From the NCBI GenBank assembly GCA_963748985.1, contig CAVVKQ010000010.1, positions 109,097-173,096 on the forward strand: 64,000 nucleotides of DNA, given 5' to 3'. This document shows positions 32,766 through 41,935 of this stretch, in pieces (within the stretch, counting starts at the first letter, position 1; every line of letters starts with the position of its first letter). A model generated the notes under the pieces. It saw only the letters and a program-made list of their open reading frames with translations, searched no databases and was not told the DNA's origin. A program made the translations under genes and the position numbers. This DNA is from RPQJ01 sp963748985 (GTDB lineage Bacteria > Pseudomonadota > Gammaproteobacteria > Steroidobacterales > Steroidobacteraceae).

Positions 32766-34214
32766 ATGGCCAGCACACCGTCCGAACTCGACGCACTCGT
32801 CGCGCAGAAGTATCAGCACGGCTTCGTCACCGACGTCGAATCCGACACGCTGCCGCCCGGCCTCGACGAGGACGTGGTCCGTGTCATCTCGAGGATCAAG
32901 CGTGAACCACAGTTCATGCTCGACTGGCGCCTGCAGGCGCTGCGGCACTGGCACACGATGGCGAACCCGGACTGGGCCCACCTGCGCATCGCGCCCATCG
33001 ACTACCAGTCGATCTCGTATTATTCGGCTCCAAGGGCGAAGACCGACGGCCCGAAGAGCCTCGACGAAGTCGACCCCAAGCTGCTCGCCACGTACGAAAA
33101 GCTTGGCGTGCCACTGCACGAGCGGGCGCGTCTGGCCGGTGTCGCTGTCGACGCAGTGTTCGACAGCGTCTCGGTCGCGACGACTTTCAAGGACAAGCTC
33201 GCCAAGGCTGGCGTCATCTTCTGTTCGTTCTCGGACGCGGTACTGAACCACCCAGGGCTGATCGAACAGTACCTCGGCAGCGTCGTCCCTCATACGGACA
33301 ACTACTTTGCCGCCCTGAACTCGGCGGTGTTCTCGGACGGTTCGTTCGTCTATGTGCCGAAGGGCGTGCGCTGCCCGATGGAGCTATCGACTTACTTCCG
33401 CATCAACGCGGCCAATACCGGGCAGTTCGAGCGGACGCTGATCATTGCCGATGAAGGCAGCCACGTGAGTTACCTCGAAGGCTGCACCGCGCCGATGCGC
33501 GACGAGAACCAGCTGCATGCCGCCGTGGTGGAGCTCGTCGCGCTCAAAGACGCGAACATCAAGTATTCGACGGTTCAGAACTGGTATCCCGGCGACGAGA
33601 ACGGCGTCGGCGGCATCTACAATTTCGTGACCAAGCGCGGTGAATGCCGCGGCGCCAATTCGCGCATCAGCTGGACGCAGGTGGAGACCGGCTCGGCGAT
33701 CACCTGGAAGTACCCGAGCTGCGTGCTGACCGGCGACAACTCGGTCGGCGAGTTCTACTCGGTCGCGCTGGCTAACCATTACCAGCAGGCTGACACCGGC
33801 ACCAAGATGATTCACATCGGGCGCAATACGCGCAGCACCATCGTGTCCAAGGGCATTTCGGCGGGCCGTGGCCAGAACACGTATCGCGGCCTGGTCAAAG
33901 TCCTGCCGTCGGCCGAAGGTGCCCGCAATTTTACCCAGTGCGACTCACTGCTGATGGGCGACAAGTGCGGCGCCCACACGTTCCCGTACATGGAGATCAA
34001 GAACCCGACCGCAGTCGTCGAGCACGAGGCCACTACCTCGAAGATTGCCGACGACCAGCTCTTCTATTGCCGCAGCCGCGGGCTGTCCGAAGAGGACGCG
34101 GTGAACATGATCGTCAACGGTTTCTGCAAGGTGGTTTTCAAGGAATTGCCGATGGAATTTGCCGTGGAAGCCCAGAACCTGCTCGCCGTCAGCCTGGAAG
34201 GCTCGGTCGGCTGA
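32766..34214 (+). CDS. sufB: SufB, Fe-S cluster scaffold subunit
   Basis: SufB is the scaffold on which the SufBC2D complex builds clusters. It has 482 aa with family blocks such as GVIFCSFSDAVLNHP, YVPKGVRCPMELSTYFRIN, YLEGCTAPMRDENQLHAAVV and the C-terminal SRGLSEEDAVNMIVNGF. The conserved Cys of SLLMGDKCGAHTFPYMEI is present. GAGGAATTC precedes the ATG. It is the second gene of an operon with the Rrf2 regulator. Confidence 0.97.
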   Translation: MASTPSELDALVAQKYQHGFVTDVESDTLPPGLDEDVVRVISRIKREPQFMLDWRLQALRHWHTMANPDWAHLRIAPIDYQSISYYSAPRAKTDGPKSLDEVDPKLLATYEKLGVPLHERARLAGVAVDAVFDSVSVATTFKDKLAKAGVIFCSFSDAVLNHPGLIEQYLGSVVPHTDNYFAALNSAVFSDGSFVYVPKGVRCPMELSTYFRINAANTGQFERTLIIADEGSHVSYLEGCTAPMRDENQLHAAVVELVALKDANIKYSTVQNWYPGDENGVGGIYNFVTKRGECRGANSRISWTQVETGSAITWKYPSCVLTGDNSVGEFYSVALANHYQQADTGTKMIHIGRNTRSTIVSKGISAGRGQNTYRGLVKVLPSAEGARNFTQCDSLLMGDKCGAHTFPYMEIKNPTAVVEHEATTSKIADDQLFYCRSRGLSEEDAVNMIVNGFCKVVFKELPMEFAVEAQNLLAVSLEGSVG

Positions 34215-34239
34215 GCCGCGCCGCAAGAGAGTCAAAAAC

Positions 34240-34995
34240 ATGCTCAGTATCCGCAACCTGCACGCCCAGATCGGCGCCCGCAAGATCCTGAAGGGCGTCA
34301 ACCTGGAGGTGAACCCCGGCGAAGTGCACGCCATCATGGGACCGAACGGTTCCGGCAAGAGCACGCTCGCGAGCGTACTGGCGGGCCGTGCGGGCTATGA
34401 CGTCACCAAAGGCACCGTGCAGTACCTGGGCGAGGACTTGCTGGCGCTGGAGCCCGAAGTGCGGGCGCGCCTCGGAGTGTTCCTGGCCTTCCAGTACCCC
34501 GTCGAAATACCCGGCGTCAACAACGCCTATTTGCTGAAGGCGGCGCTGAACGCGGTGCGCAAGCAGCGCGGCCTGACGGACCTCGACGCCTTCGAATTCC
34601 TGGCGCTGATCAAGGACAAGATGAAGCTGATGCAGATGGACGAGAGCTTCCTCAGCCGCGGCGTCAACGAAGGCTTCTCGGGCGGCGAAAAGAAGCGCAA
34701 CGAGATCCTGCAGATGTCGGTGCTCGAGCCGAAGCTCGCGCTCCTCGACGAGACCGACTCCGGCCTCGACATCGACGCCCTGCGTGTCGTTGCTGCCGGC
34801 GTGAACAGCCTGCGCTCGCCTGAACGTGCAATCGTCCTGGTCACGCATTACCAGCGCCTGCTCGACTACATCGAACCCGACTTCGTGCACGTGCTCTCGG
34901 ACGGCCGCATCCTGCGCACGGGCGACAAGTCGCTCGCGCTCGAACTCGAAAAGCGGGGCTATGACTGGGTGAAGCAGGAAGCGAGCGCCGCATGA
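34240..34995 (+). CDS. sufC: SufC, ATPase of the SUF complex
   Basis: SufC is an ABC-type ATPase bound to SufB/SufD. Walker A GPNGSGKSTLA, signature FSGGEKKRNEI, Walker B LALLDETDSGLD and switch VTHYQRLLDYI are all intact. It has 251 aa. The stop overlaps the sufD start (ATGA). Confidence 0.97.
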   Translation: MLSIRNLHAQIGARKILKGVNLEVNPGEVHAIMGPNGSGKSTLASVLAGRAGYDVTKGTVQYLGEDLLALEPEVRARLGVFLAFQYPVEIPGVNNAYLLKAALNAVRKQRGLTDLDAFEFLALIKDKMKLMQMDESFLSRGVNEGFSGGEKKRNEILQMSVLEPKLALLDETDSGLDIDALRVVAAGVNSLRSPERAIVLVTHYQRLLDYIEPDFVHVLSDGRILRTGDKSLALELEKRGYDWVKQEASAA

Positions 34996-36269
34996 GCGCC
35001 ACTGCTTTTTCCCCGACCATTGCGCACTACCGCGAGGCGTTCAAGCGGCTGCAACCCCAGCTCGGTGGAACCGCCTCGCGACGCGTGGCGGCGATTGAGC
35101 GCTTTGCGGAACTCGGCTTTCCCGGCGCGCGGGAAGAAGCATGGAAGTACACGAGCCTCCGCCGCCTCGAATCGCGGCGATTCGCACCGGCCGCTGCGAC
35201 GACGATTCCGGTCGACGTGCCGGCGTCTTTCGTCACGCAGCGACTCGTGCTGGTCAACGGATCGCCTGCGGAAGCTGTTCCAGCTTCGCTGGGCGGCTTT
35301 ACCCTCGACACGCTGATGTCAGCGCCTGAAGATCAGTTGCTGCGTGCTTTCGTCGGCGGCGGCACCGAACGCTTCGCGGCGCTCAACGCCGCATTGACCA
35401 TCGGACCACTGCTGCTGTCCACTGCGACTGGCCAGCAGAGCGACGATGTCCTGCAGCTGACCTTGATTACAACGGGCGCGGGCCCGACGCTTGCGAACCC
35501 CCGCATCGCCGTGCGCATGGCGCCGGGTAGCCGCGCACGACTGCTGATCGACCACGTCGACGACGGCAAGCACGAACATTTCACCAACGCCGTGCTCGAC
35601 ATCGAACTCGGCGCCGGCGCACACCTCACCTTGTATCGGCTGCAGCGCCAGGGCGAGCGTGCATTCCACATCGAACGTATAGAAGCCCGGGTCGGCGAGC
35701 ACGCCACGTTCGTAATGCGCGACTCGCAGCTCGGCGCCGCGCTGGCGCGACTCGATACCAACGTCAGTCTGGACAGTCGCGGCGCGGCCACCGAGATCAC
35801 GGGCGTGTTCCTTGCGGATGGCTCGCGCCACCTCGACTCGCACATTCACGTCGGTCATCGCGCGATCGAAACCACGAGCCTGCAGGACTACCGCGGAATC
35901 GCCGCCAACAAGGGCCGCGGTGTCTTCAACGGCAAGGCGATCGTGCACGAGGGCGCGCAGAAGTCGAACGCGCGCCAGGTCAACCGCAACCTGCTGCTGA
36001 CGCCGGGTGCCGAGATCGACACCAAGCCCGACCTCGAGATTTATGCGGACGACGTGCAGTGCGGCCACGGCACGACCACGGGCCAGCTCGATCCGAATGC
36101 CCTCTTCTACCTGCGCTCACGCGGGCTCAGCGAACCCGAAGCGCGCAGTGCGCTCACGCGGGCGTTCGCCGGAGCCGTGCTGACGCGGGTCGATGTACCA
36201 GCCCTTGCCAGGCACGTGCACGATGAACTCGATCGGCGCCTCGTGCGCCTGCTGGAGGTGGCTGCATGA
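34992..36269 (+). CDS. sufD: SufD, SUF complex subunit
   Basis: SufD is a SufB paralogue in the SufBC2D scaffold and helps iron acquisition. N-terminal GFPGAREEAWKYTSLR and C-terminal YADDVQCGHGTTTGQLDPNALFYLRSRGL are diagnostic. It has 425 aa. It overlaps sufC and sufS by 4 bases at each end, so the three are translationally coupled. Confidence 0.95.
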   Translation: MSATAFSPTIAHYREAFKRLQPQLGGTASRRVAAIERFAELGFPGAREEAWKYTSLRRLESRRFAPAAATTIPVDVPASFVTQRLVLVNGSPAEAVPASLGGFTLDTLMSAPEDQLLRAFVGGGTERFAALNAALTIGPLLLSTATGQQSDDVLQLTLITTGAGPTLANPRIAVRMAPGSRARLLIDHVDDGKHEHFTNAVLDIELGAGAHLTLYRLQRQGERAFHIERIEARVGEHATFVMRDSQLGAALARLDTNVSLDSRGAATEITGVFLADGSRHLDSHIHVGHRAIETTSLQDYRGIAANKGRGVFNGKAIVHEGAQKSNARQVNRNLLLTPGAEIDTKPDLEIYADDVQCGHGTTTGQLDPNALFYLRSRGLSEPEARSALTRAFAGAVLTRVDVPALARHVHDELDRRLVRLLEVAA

Positions 36270-37519
36270 ACGCCGTTCATGCTGTCGCCAGTGCAACCGG
36301 CGCACTCGACGTCGCCGCCATCCGCCGTGATTTCCCGGTACTGGAACGCACCGTACGCGGCCTGCCGCTCTCGTACCTGGACAACGCCGCCTCGAGCCAG
36401 CGCCCCCGCGCCGTCATCGAAGCCATCTCGCATTACTACGAGTCCTCCCACGCCAACGTGCACCGCGGCGTGCACACGCTGAGCCAGGAAGCAACCGACC
36501 TGTTCGAGGGCGCACGCGAGAAGGTGCGACGCTTCATCAACGCGAAGTCGACGCAGGAGATCATTTTCGTGCGCGGCACCACCGAGGCCATCAACCTGGT
36601 GGCGCAGTCGTACGGCCGGCCGAACTTCGGTCCGGGCGATGAGATCCTGATTTCGTGGCTCGAGCACCACGCGAACATCGTGCCGTGGCAGATGCTGTGC
36701 CAGCAGACTGGCGCCACCCTGAAGGTCGCCCCGATTACCCAGTCAGGCGAGGTGGACTTCGACGCATTTGCTGCCCTGCTCTCACCGCGCACGAAGCTCG
36801 TGGCGCTGGCGCACGTCTCGAATGCGCTCGGCACGGTCATCCCAGTGCATCGTTTCATCGCGGCGGCCAGGGCGCGAAGCGTGCCGGTGCTGCTCGACGG
36901 CGCGCAGGCCGTGCCACACATGAAAGTGGACGTGCAGGCGCTGGATTGCGATTTCTACGCCTTCTCCGGCCACAAGATGTGCGGTCCGACCGGAATCGGC
37001 GTGCTCTATGGCCGCGAGTCGCTGCTGAACGCGATGCCGCCCTGGCAGGGCGGTGGCGACATGATCCTGGCCGTATCGTTCGAGAAGACCGTCTACAACG
37101 GCCTGCCCTTTAAGTTCGAGGCCGGCACGCCGGACATCGCAGGCGCGATCGGTCTCGGTGCGGCAATCGACTACCTCGAAACACTCGGCATGGAACGCAT
37201 TGCGACCGCCGAACTGGCATTGCTCGCCTATGCAAACGAACAGCTCGCAACCGTTCCCGGCCTGCGTTTCGTGGGCACGGCGCCCGCGAAAGCGGCTGTC
37301 GTCTCGTTCACAATCGACGGGGTGCATCCGCACGATCTCGGCACGATTCTCGACCACGAGGGCGTCGCGATCCGCACCGGCCATCACTGCGCGATGCCGG
37401 TAATGGAATTTTTCGGATTGCCCGCGACGGCGCGTGCGTCATTCGCCTTCTACAACACGCGTGCCGAGATCGACCGGCTGGTCGCGGCCCTGCACACCGC
37501 ACGGGAGATGCTCGGCTGA
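36266..37519 (+). CDS. sufS: SufS cysteine desulfurase
   Basis: This PLP enzyme removes sulfur from cysteine for cluster assembly. The PLP-binding Lys lies in FSGHKMCGPTG (about residue 235) and the catalytic Cys in RTGHHCAMPVM (about 375), a class II (SufS/CsdA) pattern. It has 417 aa. In this operon its partner is SufU, not SufE. Confidence 0.96.
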   Translation: MNAVHAVASATGALDVAAIRRDFPVLERTVRGLPLSYLDNAASSQRPRAVIEAISHYYESSHANVHRGVHTLSQEATDLFEGAREKVRRFINAKSTQEIIFVRGTTEAINLVAQSYGRPNFGPGDEILISWLEHHANIVPWQMLCQQTGATLKVAPITQSGEVDFDAFAALLSPRTKLVALAHVSNALGTVIPVHRFIAAARARSVPVLLDGAQAVPHMKVDVQALDCDFYAFSGHKMCGPTGIGVLYGRESLLNAMPPWQGGGDMILAVSFEKTVYNGLPFKFEAGTPDIAGAIGLGAAIDYLETLGMERIATAELALLAYANEQLATVPGLRFVGTAPAKAAVVSFTIDGVHPHDLGTILDHEGVAIRTGHHCAMPVMEFFGLPATARASFAFYNTRAEIDRLVAALHTAREMLG

Positions 37520-37962
37520 TGGACCTCAAGGACCTGTACCGCGACGTCATCGTCGACCACAACCGGCATCCACGCAATTTCCGCGAGATCCCGGACGCGG
37601 ATCGCCGCGCGGACGGCTTCAACCCGCTGTGTGGCGACAAGCTGACGGTGTTCGTGAAAATCGATGCCGGCCGCATCAGCGACGTGTCCTTCAACGGCAG
37701 TGGTTGCGCGATCTCGATCGCTTCGGCCTCGCTGCTCACCGAGAGCGTCAAGGGCAAGACCATCCCGGAGGCGGAAGGCCTGTTCCTGCAGATGCACCAG
37801 CTGCTGACACGCGACGACGTCGACATCGACGTGACCAGCCTCGGCAAGCTTGGCGCGCTCTCAGGCGTCCGTGAGTTCCCGGCCCGCGTGAAGTGCGCGA
37901 GCCTCTGCTGGCACACGCTCGACGCGGCACTGCATCAGCAGGAACAGGTTTCGACCGAATAA
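37519..37962 (+). CDS. sufU: SufU, IscU-like sulfur acceptor
   Basis: This 147-aa IscU-fold protein has C38-G-D40, C63 in NGSGCAIS and C126 in RVKCASLCWHT, matching SufU zinc ligands and sulfur-acceptor Cys. In Firmicutes SufU accepts sulfur from SufS in place of SufE. Its start shares a base with the sufS stop (TGATG). Use of SufU rather than SufE here is a point of comparison with E. coli. Confidence 0.93.
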   Translation: MDLKDLYRDVIVDHNRHPRNFREIPDADRRADGFNPLCGDKLTVFVKIDAGRISDVSFNGSGCAISIASASLLTESVKGKTIPEAEGLFLQMHQLLTRDDVDIDVTSLGKLGALSGVREFPARVKCASLCWHTLDAALHQQEQVSTE

Positions 37963-37985
37963 CCATCGATCGACAGGAGCCCGCT

Positions 37986-38534
37986 TTGTACCGAGCCGAC
38001 AACGAACCTGTGAGCTTCATCCGCGACGTGGACGCGGTGATCGTACCTGCGGGCGTGAACGTGAAACTGCGCCAGGGTCAGCAGGGCTACATCACCCAGG
38101 CCCTCGGCGGCAGCTTCACCGTCTACGTCGAGGGCAACCTCTTCCGCATCGCGGGCAAGGACGCGGACGCGCTCGGCAAGGAGCCGGCAGAAACGCCGGA
38201 ATTGCCGCCGAATGCGAGCGACGACGACGTGAGGCAGGTTGCCTGGCAGCAGATGAAGGGCTGCTACGACCCGGAGATCCCGATCAACATCGTGGACCTA
38301 GGCCTGGTCTATGAGTGCGAAGTCATCCCTGAAGGCGATGGCCGCGTGCTGTCGATCAAGATGACACTGACTGCGCCTGGCTGCGGCATGGGTGACGTGC
38401 TCGTCGCCGACGTCAAGGAGAAAGTCGGTGTCATCCCGACGGTCAAGCACGCGGATGTCGAACTCGTGTTCGATCCGCCGTGGGACCAGTCGATGATGTC
38501 CGAGGCAGCGCGGCTGCAGACGGGGATGATGTGA
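37986..38534 (+). CDS. sufT: SufT, MIP18/DUF59-family Fe-S maturation factor
   Basis: The 182-aa product has an N-terminal extension (VNVKLRQGQQGYITQALGG) and a MIP18-family domain with GCYDPEIPINIVDLGLVYE and LTAPGCGMGDVLV. SufT proteins with this layout help mature Fe-S enzymes and are usually found in suf operons. The TTG start is preceded by AGGAG at a good distance. It is the last clearly coupled suf gene. Confidence 0.92.
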   Translation: MYRADNEPVSFIRDVDAVIVPAGVNVKLRQGQQGYITQALGGSFTVYVEGNLFRIAGKDADALGKEPAETPELPPNASDDDVRQVAWQQMKGCYDPEIPINIVDLGLVYECEVIPEGDGRVLSIKMTLTAPGCGMGDVLVADVKEKVGVIPTVKHADVELVFDPPWDQSMMSEAARLQTGMM

Positions 38535-38587
38535 GGCTACGTCCCATCGGCCACTTGACGGCGAGGATGGCCAGAGCAATCGGCGCT

Positions 38588-38731
38588 TGGATACCCGGGC
38601 CACATCGCGATTCGCCGGGACGCCGTAAACCCATCCCTGGGGGCTCTGAGCTCGGCGTCCATGCCTCGCACAGCCCGGCGAATCGAATCTGGCCCGGATA
38701 TCCGGCGCCGCACGGTGCCGTGCACGGCACC
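38588..38731. repeat. Long imperfect inverted repeat plus an 18-bp perfect palindrome
   Basis: GGATACCCGGGCCACATCGCGATTCGCCGGG at one end faces CCCGGCGAATCGAATCTGGCCCGGATATCC at the other (38589-38703), enclosing GACGCCGTAAACCCATCCC and GGCGTCCATGCC; this resembles a dispersed intergenic hairpin element. It is followed by a perfect palindrome GGTGCCGTGCACGGCACC (38714-38731). It lies in the 270-bp gap between sufT and the Rieske gene. Confidence 0.65.
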
Positions 38732-38804
38732 CCGATTCATCCCATTGTCTTGCTGCGCACGTGCCTCGTCATCGAGTTCGCGCCATCCCCCGCTTCCTGC
38801 CGCC

Positions 38805-39116
38805 ATGTCTAGCTGGATCCGCGTCGCACCGGCCGCGGACATCGAGCCCGGCGATTACGCTTCGGCCGAAGTCGACGGCGCGTTCGTTGCCGTCTACAAC
38901 ATCGATGGCGAGTTCTTCGCGATCGAGGACGTCTGCACGCACGACGGCGGCGGTCTTGCCGGCGGCGTGGTCGAGGATCACCAGGTCATCTGCCCGCGCC
39001 ACGGCGCGCGCTTCTGCCTGCGCACCGGCAAGGCACTGACCCCGCCGGCTTACGAGCCCGTGAAGAGTCACGACACGCGGGTGGTAGATGGTTACGTCGA
39101 GGTCGCCAGCGAATGA
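38805..39116 (+). CDS. Rieske [2Fe-2S] ferredoxin-like protein
   Basis: A single Rieske domain of 103 aa with cluster ligands C44-x-H46 (EDVCTHDGGG) and C63-x2-H66 (ICPRHGARF). It resembles non-haem dioxygenase ferredoxins (BphF/NdoA type) and NirD-like proteins, but no oxygenase lies nearby; partner unknown. Its location after sufT suggests an accessory electron-transfer role (inference). Its stop overlaps the next start (ATGA). Confidence 0.9.
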   Translation: MSSWIRVAPAADIEPGDYASAEVDGAFVAVYNIDGEFFAIEDVCTHDGGGLAGGVVEDHQVICPRHGARFCLRTGKALTPPAYEPVKSHDTRVVDGYVEVASE

Positions 39117-39679
39117 GTCCCGGCAAGCTGAGCAAGAGCAGCAGACAGCGCCTCGAGGTCGAACGCGTGGACATCCCGGCAATGCGCCGGCTGACGCTGG
39201 TCCGGCATGCGAAGGCGGACACGTCGCTGCCGGGGCAGCAGGACTGGGACCGGGTCCTGGACCGCCGCGGCCAGCAGGATGCACCGGAAATGGCGCGACG
39301 CCTCCGCTCGCGCAAGCTGAAGCCCGACCTGATCCTGTCGAGCCCCGCCGTGCGCGCGCTATCGACAGCCAGCATCATGGCCCGCGAACTGAAGGTTCAC
39401 GCCGACAGGATTGCGCAGGACGAGCGTCTGTACCTCGCCGACCCCAAACGGATCGTGGAGGTCGTTCGTGAACTGGGCGGCGAAGCGCAACACGTGATGG
39501 TGTTCGCGCACAACCCGGGCATCACGGACTGCGCCAACAAGCTTTCAGCCGGCGATCACATCGACACGTTGCCGACGTGCGGGGTCTTCACCGCGCACTT
39601 CGCGGTGGACAACTGGTCAGAGCTCGATTGGGCATGCGGCCTCGAGGCCGAATTCGACTACCCGCGCAACCTCGCGTAG
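39113..39679 (+). CDS. SixA-like histidine phosphatase
   Basis: The 188-aa protein has LTLVRHAKAD (H32), LSSPAVRALSTA and VFAHNPGITD with the second catalytic His, so unlike the copy at 18971 the active site is complete. SixA in E. coli dephosphorylates phosphohistidine in PTS/ArcB-type phosphotransferases; here the substrate is unknown. The ATG used overlaps the Rieske stop; ATG at 39182 would give a form without the 23-residue N-terminal extension. Confidence 0.88.
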   Translation: MSPGKLSKSSRQRLEVERVDIPAMRRLTLVRHAKADTSLPGQQDWDRVLDRRGQQDAPEMARRLRSRKLKPDLILSSPAVRALSTASIMARELKVHADRIAQDERLYLADPKRIVEVVRELGGEAQHVMVFAHNPGITDCANKLSAGDHIDTLPTCGVFTAHFAVDNWSELDWACGLEAEFDYPRNLA

Positions 39680-39691
39680 CGGGCTGCGCCG

Positions 39692-40402
39692 TCAGCCGCG
39701 CCCGAACACGGGAATGGAGGCACCAGTTACCGGCGCAGCCTCCGCAGACGCCAGGAACAGGATCACTTTCGCGATCGCCTCGGGACTCACCCACCGCGTG
39801 AAGTCCGCCTGGGGCATGTCGAGCCGGTTGCGTGGCGTGTCGATGATGCCTGGCAGGATCGCGTTGACCGTGATGTTGCGATCCTTCAGCTCCTCTGCCA
39901 GCGCCTCCGTGAAGCGTTGCACACCCGCCTTGGACGCCGCATAGGCACCCATGCCCAGCGCCGCCTTGCCAGCGGCACCGGCGCCGATGTTGACGATGCG
40001 ACCGCCGCCGCGCTCGAGCATGGCCGGGAGCGCGCACTTCGCTGCAACGACAGCCGAGCGCAGGTTCATCGAGTAAAGCGTATCCCAGGTCCCGATGTCG
40101 CCGTCTTCGACCTTTTCCCAGCGGAAGCCGCCGGCGACATTGACCAGCACGTCGATGCCGCCAAAGCGCATCGCGATGGCGGCCATCGCCTTGCGCGTGG
40201 CATCGACGTCGGCAAGATCCGCACCGCCGAGCAGCATGTGCCCCGCACCGCCGAAATCCCGCTGCAGTTCAGCGGACGGCTGCGCCACGTCGACCAACGC
40301 GAGCTTCGCGCCGGTCTGGCCAAAGGCACGCGCGACCGCCGAGCCCAGCGCACCGAATGCGCCCGTGATCACGACAACGGTTCCAGCCGTGGACATCGAC
40401 AT
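39692..40402 (-). CDS. Short-chain dehydrogenase/reductase lacking the catalytic Ser
   Basis: The 236-aa SDR has cofactor motif TGAFGALGSAVA, NVAGG and the catalytic YAASK. The Ser normally 13 residues before the Tyr is replaced by Ala in NIGAGAAGKAALGMGAYAASK, so it may have altered or no oxidoreductase activity. The substrate is unknown. The start (MSMST) lies next to the element at 40414. Confidence 0.85.
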   Translation of the reverse strand: MSMSTAGTVVVITGAFGALGSAVARAFGQTGAKLALVDVAQPSAELQRDFGGAGHMLLGGADLADVDATRKAMAAIAMRFGGIDVLVNVAGGFRWEKVEDGDIGTWDTLYSMNLRSAVVAAKCALPAMLERGGGRIVNIGAGAAGKAALGMGAYAASKAGVQRFTEALAEELKDRNITVNAILPGIIDTPRNRLDMPQADFTRWVSPEAIAKVILFLASAEAAPVTGASIPVFGRG

Positions 40403-40413
40403 GCTCCTGCGGA

Positions 40414-40533
40414 AGTGAGTAGTGAGTAGTGAATAGTGAATAGTGAGTAGTGAGTAGTGAGTAGTGAGTAGTGACTAGTCACTGACTCACTGTTCACTAT
40501 TCACTATTCACTATTCACTACTCACTAATCACT
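40414..40533. repeat. TAGTGAN heptamer palindrome (element D)
   Basis: About nine AGTGAGT/AGTGAAT heptamers lead to a short centre, GACTAGTCACTGACTC, then about seven complementary TTCACTA/CTCACTA copies. It lies between the divergent SDR start and the sdaA stop. It lacks the TAGTCGG junction seen in the other four. It has the same arm-centre-arm layout as the G-rich elements. Confidence 0.85.
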
Positions 40534-40536
40534 TCC

Positions 40537-41910
<1,374 letters not shown>

Positions 41911-41935
41911 GGATTCTCTGCGCGGGCGGACCCGC

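Noticed and set aside
40414..40533. Tandem repeats as a CRISPR array or VNTR
   Set aside because: Units are 7 bp with no spacers, and the array is palindromic; no cas genes are nearby.
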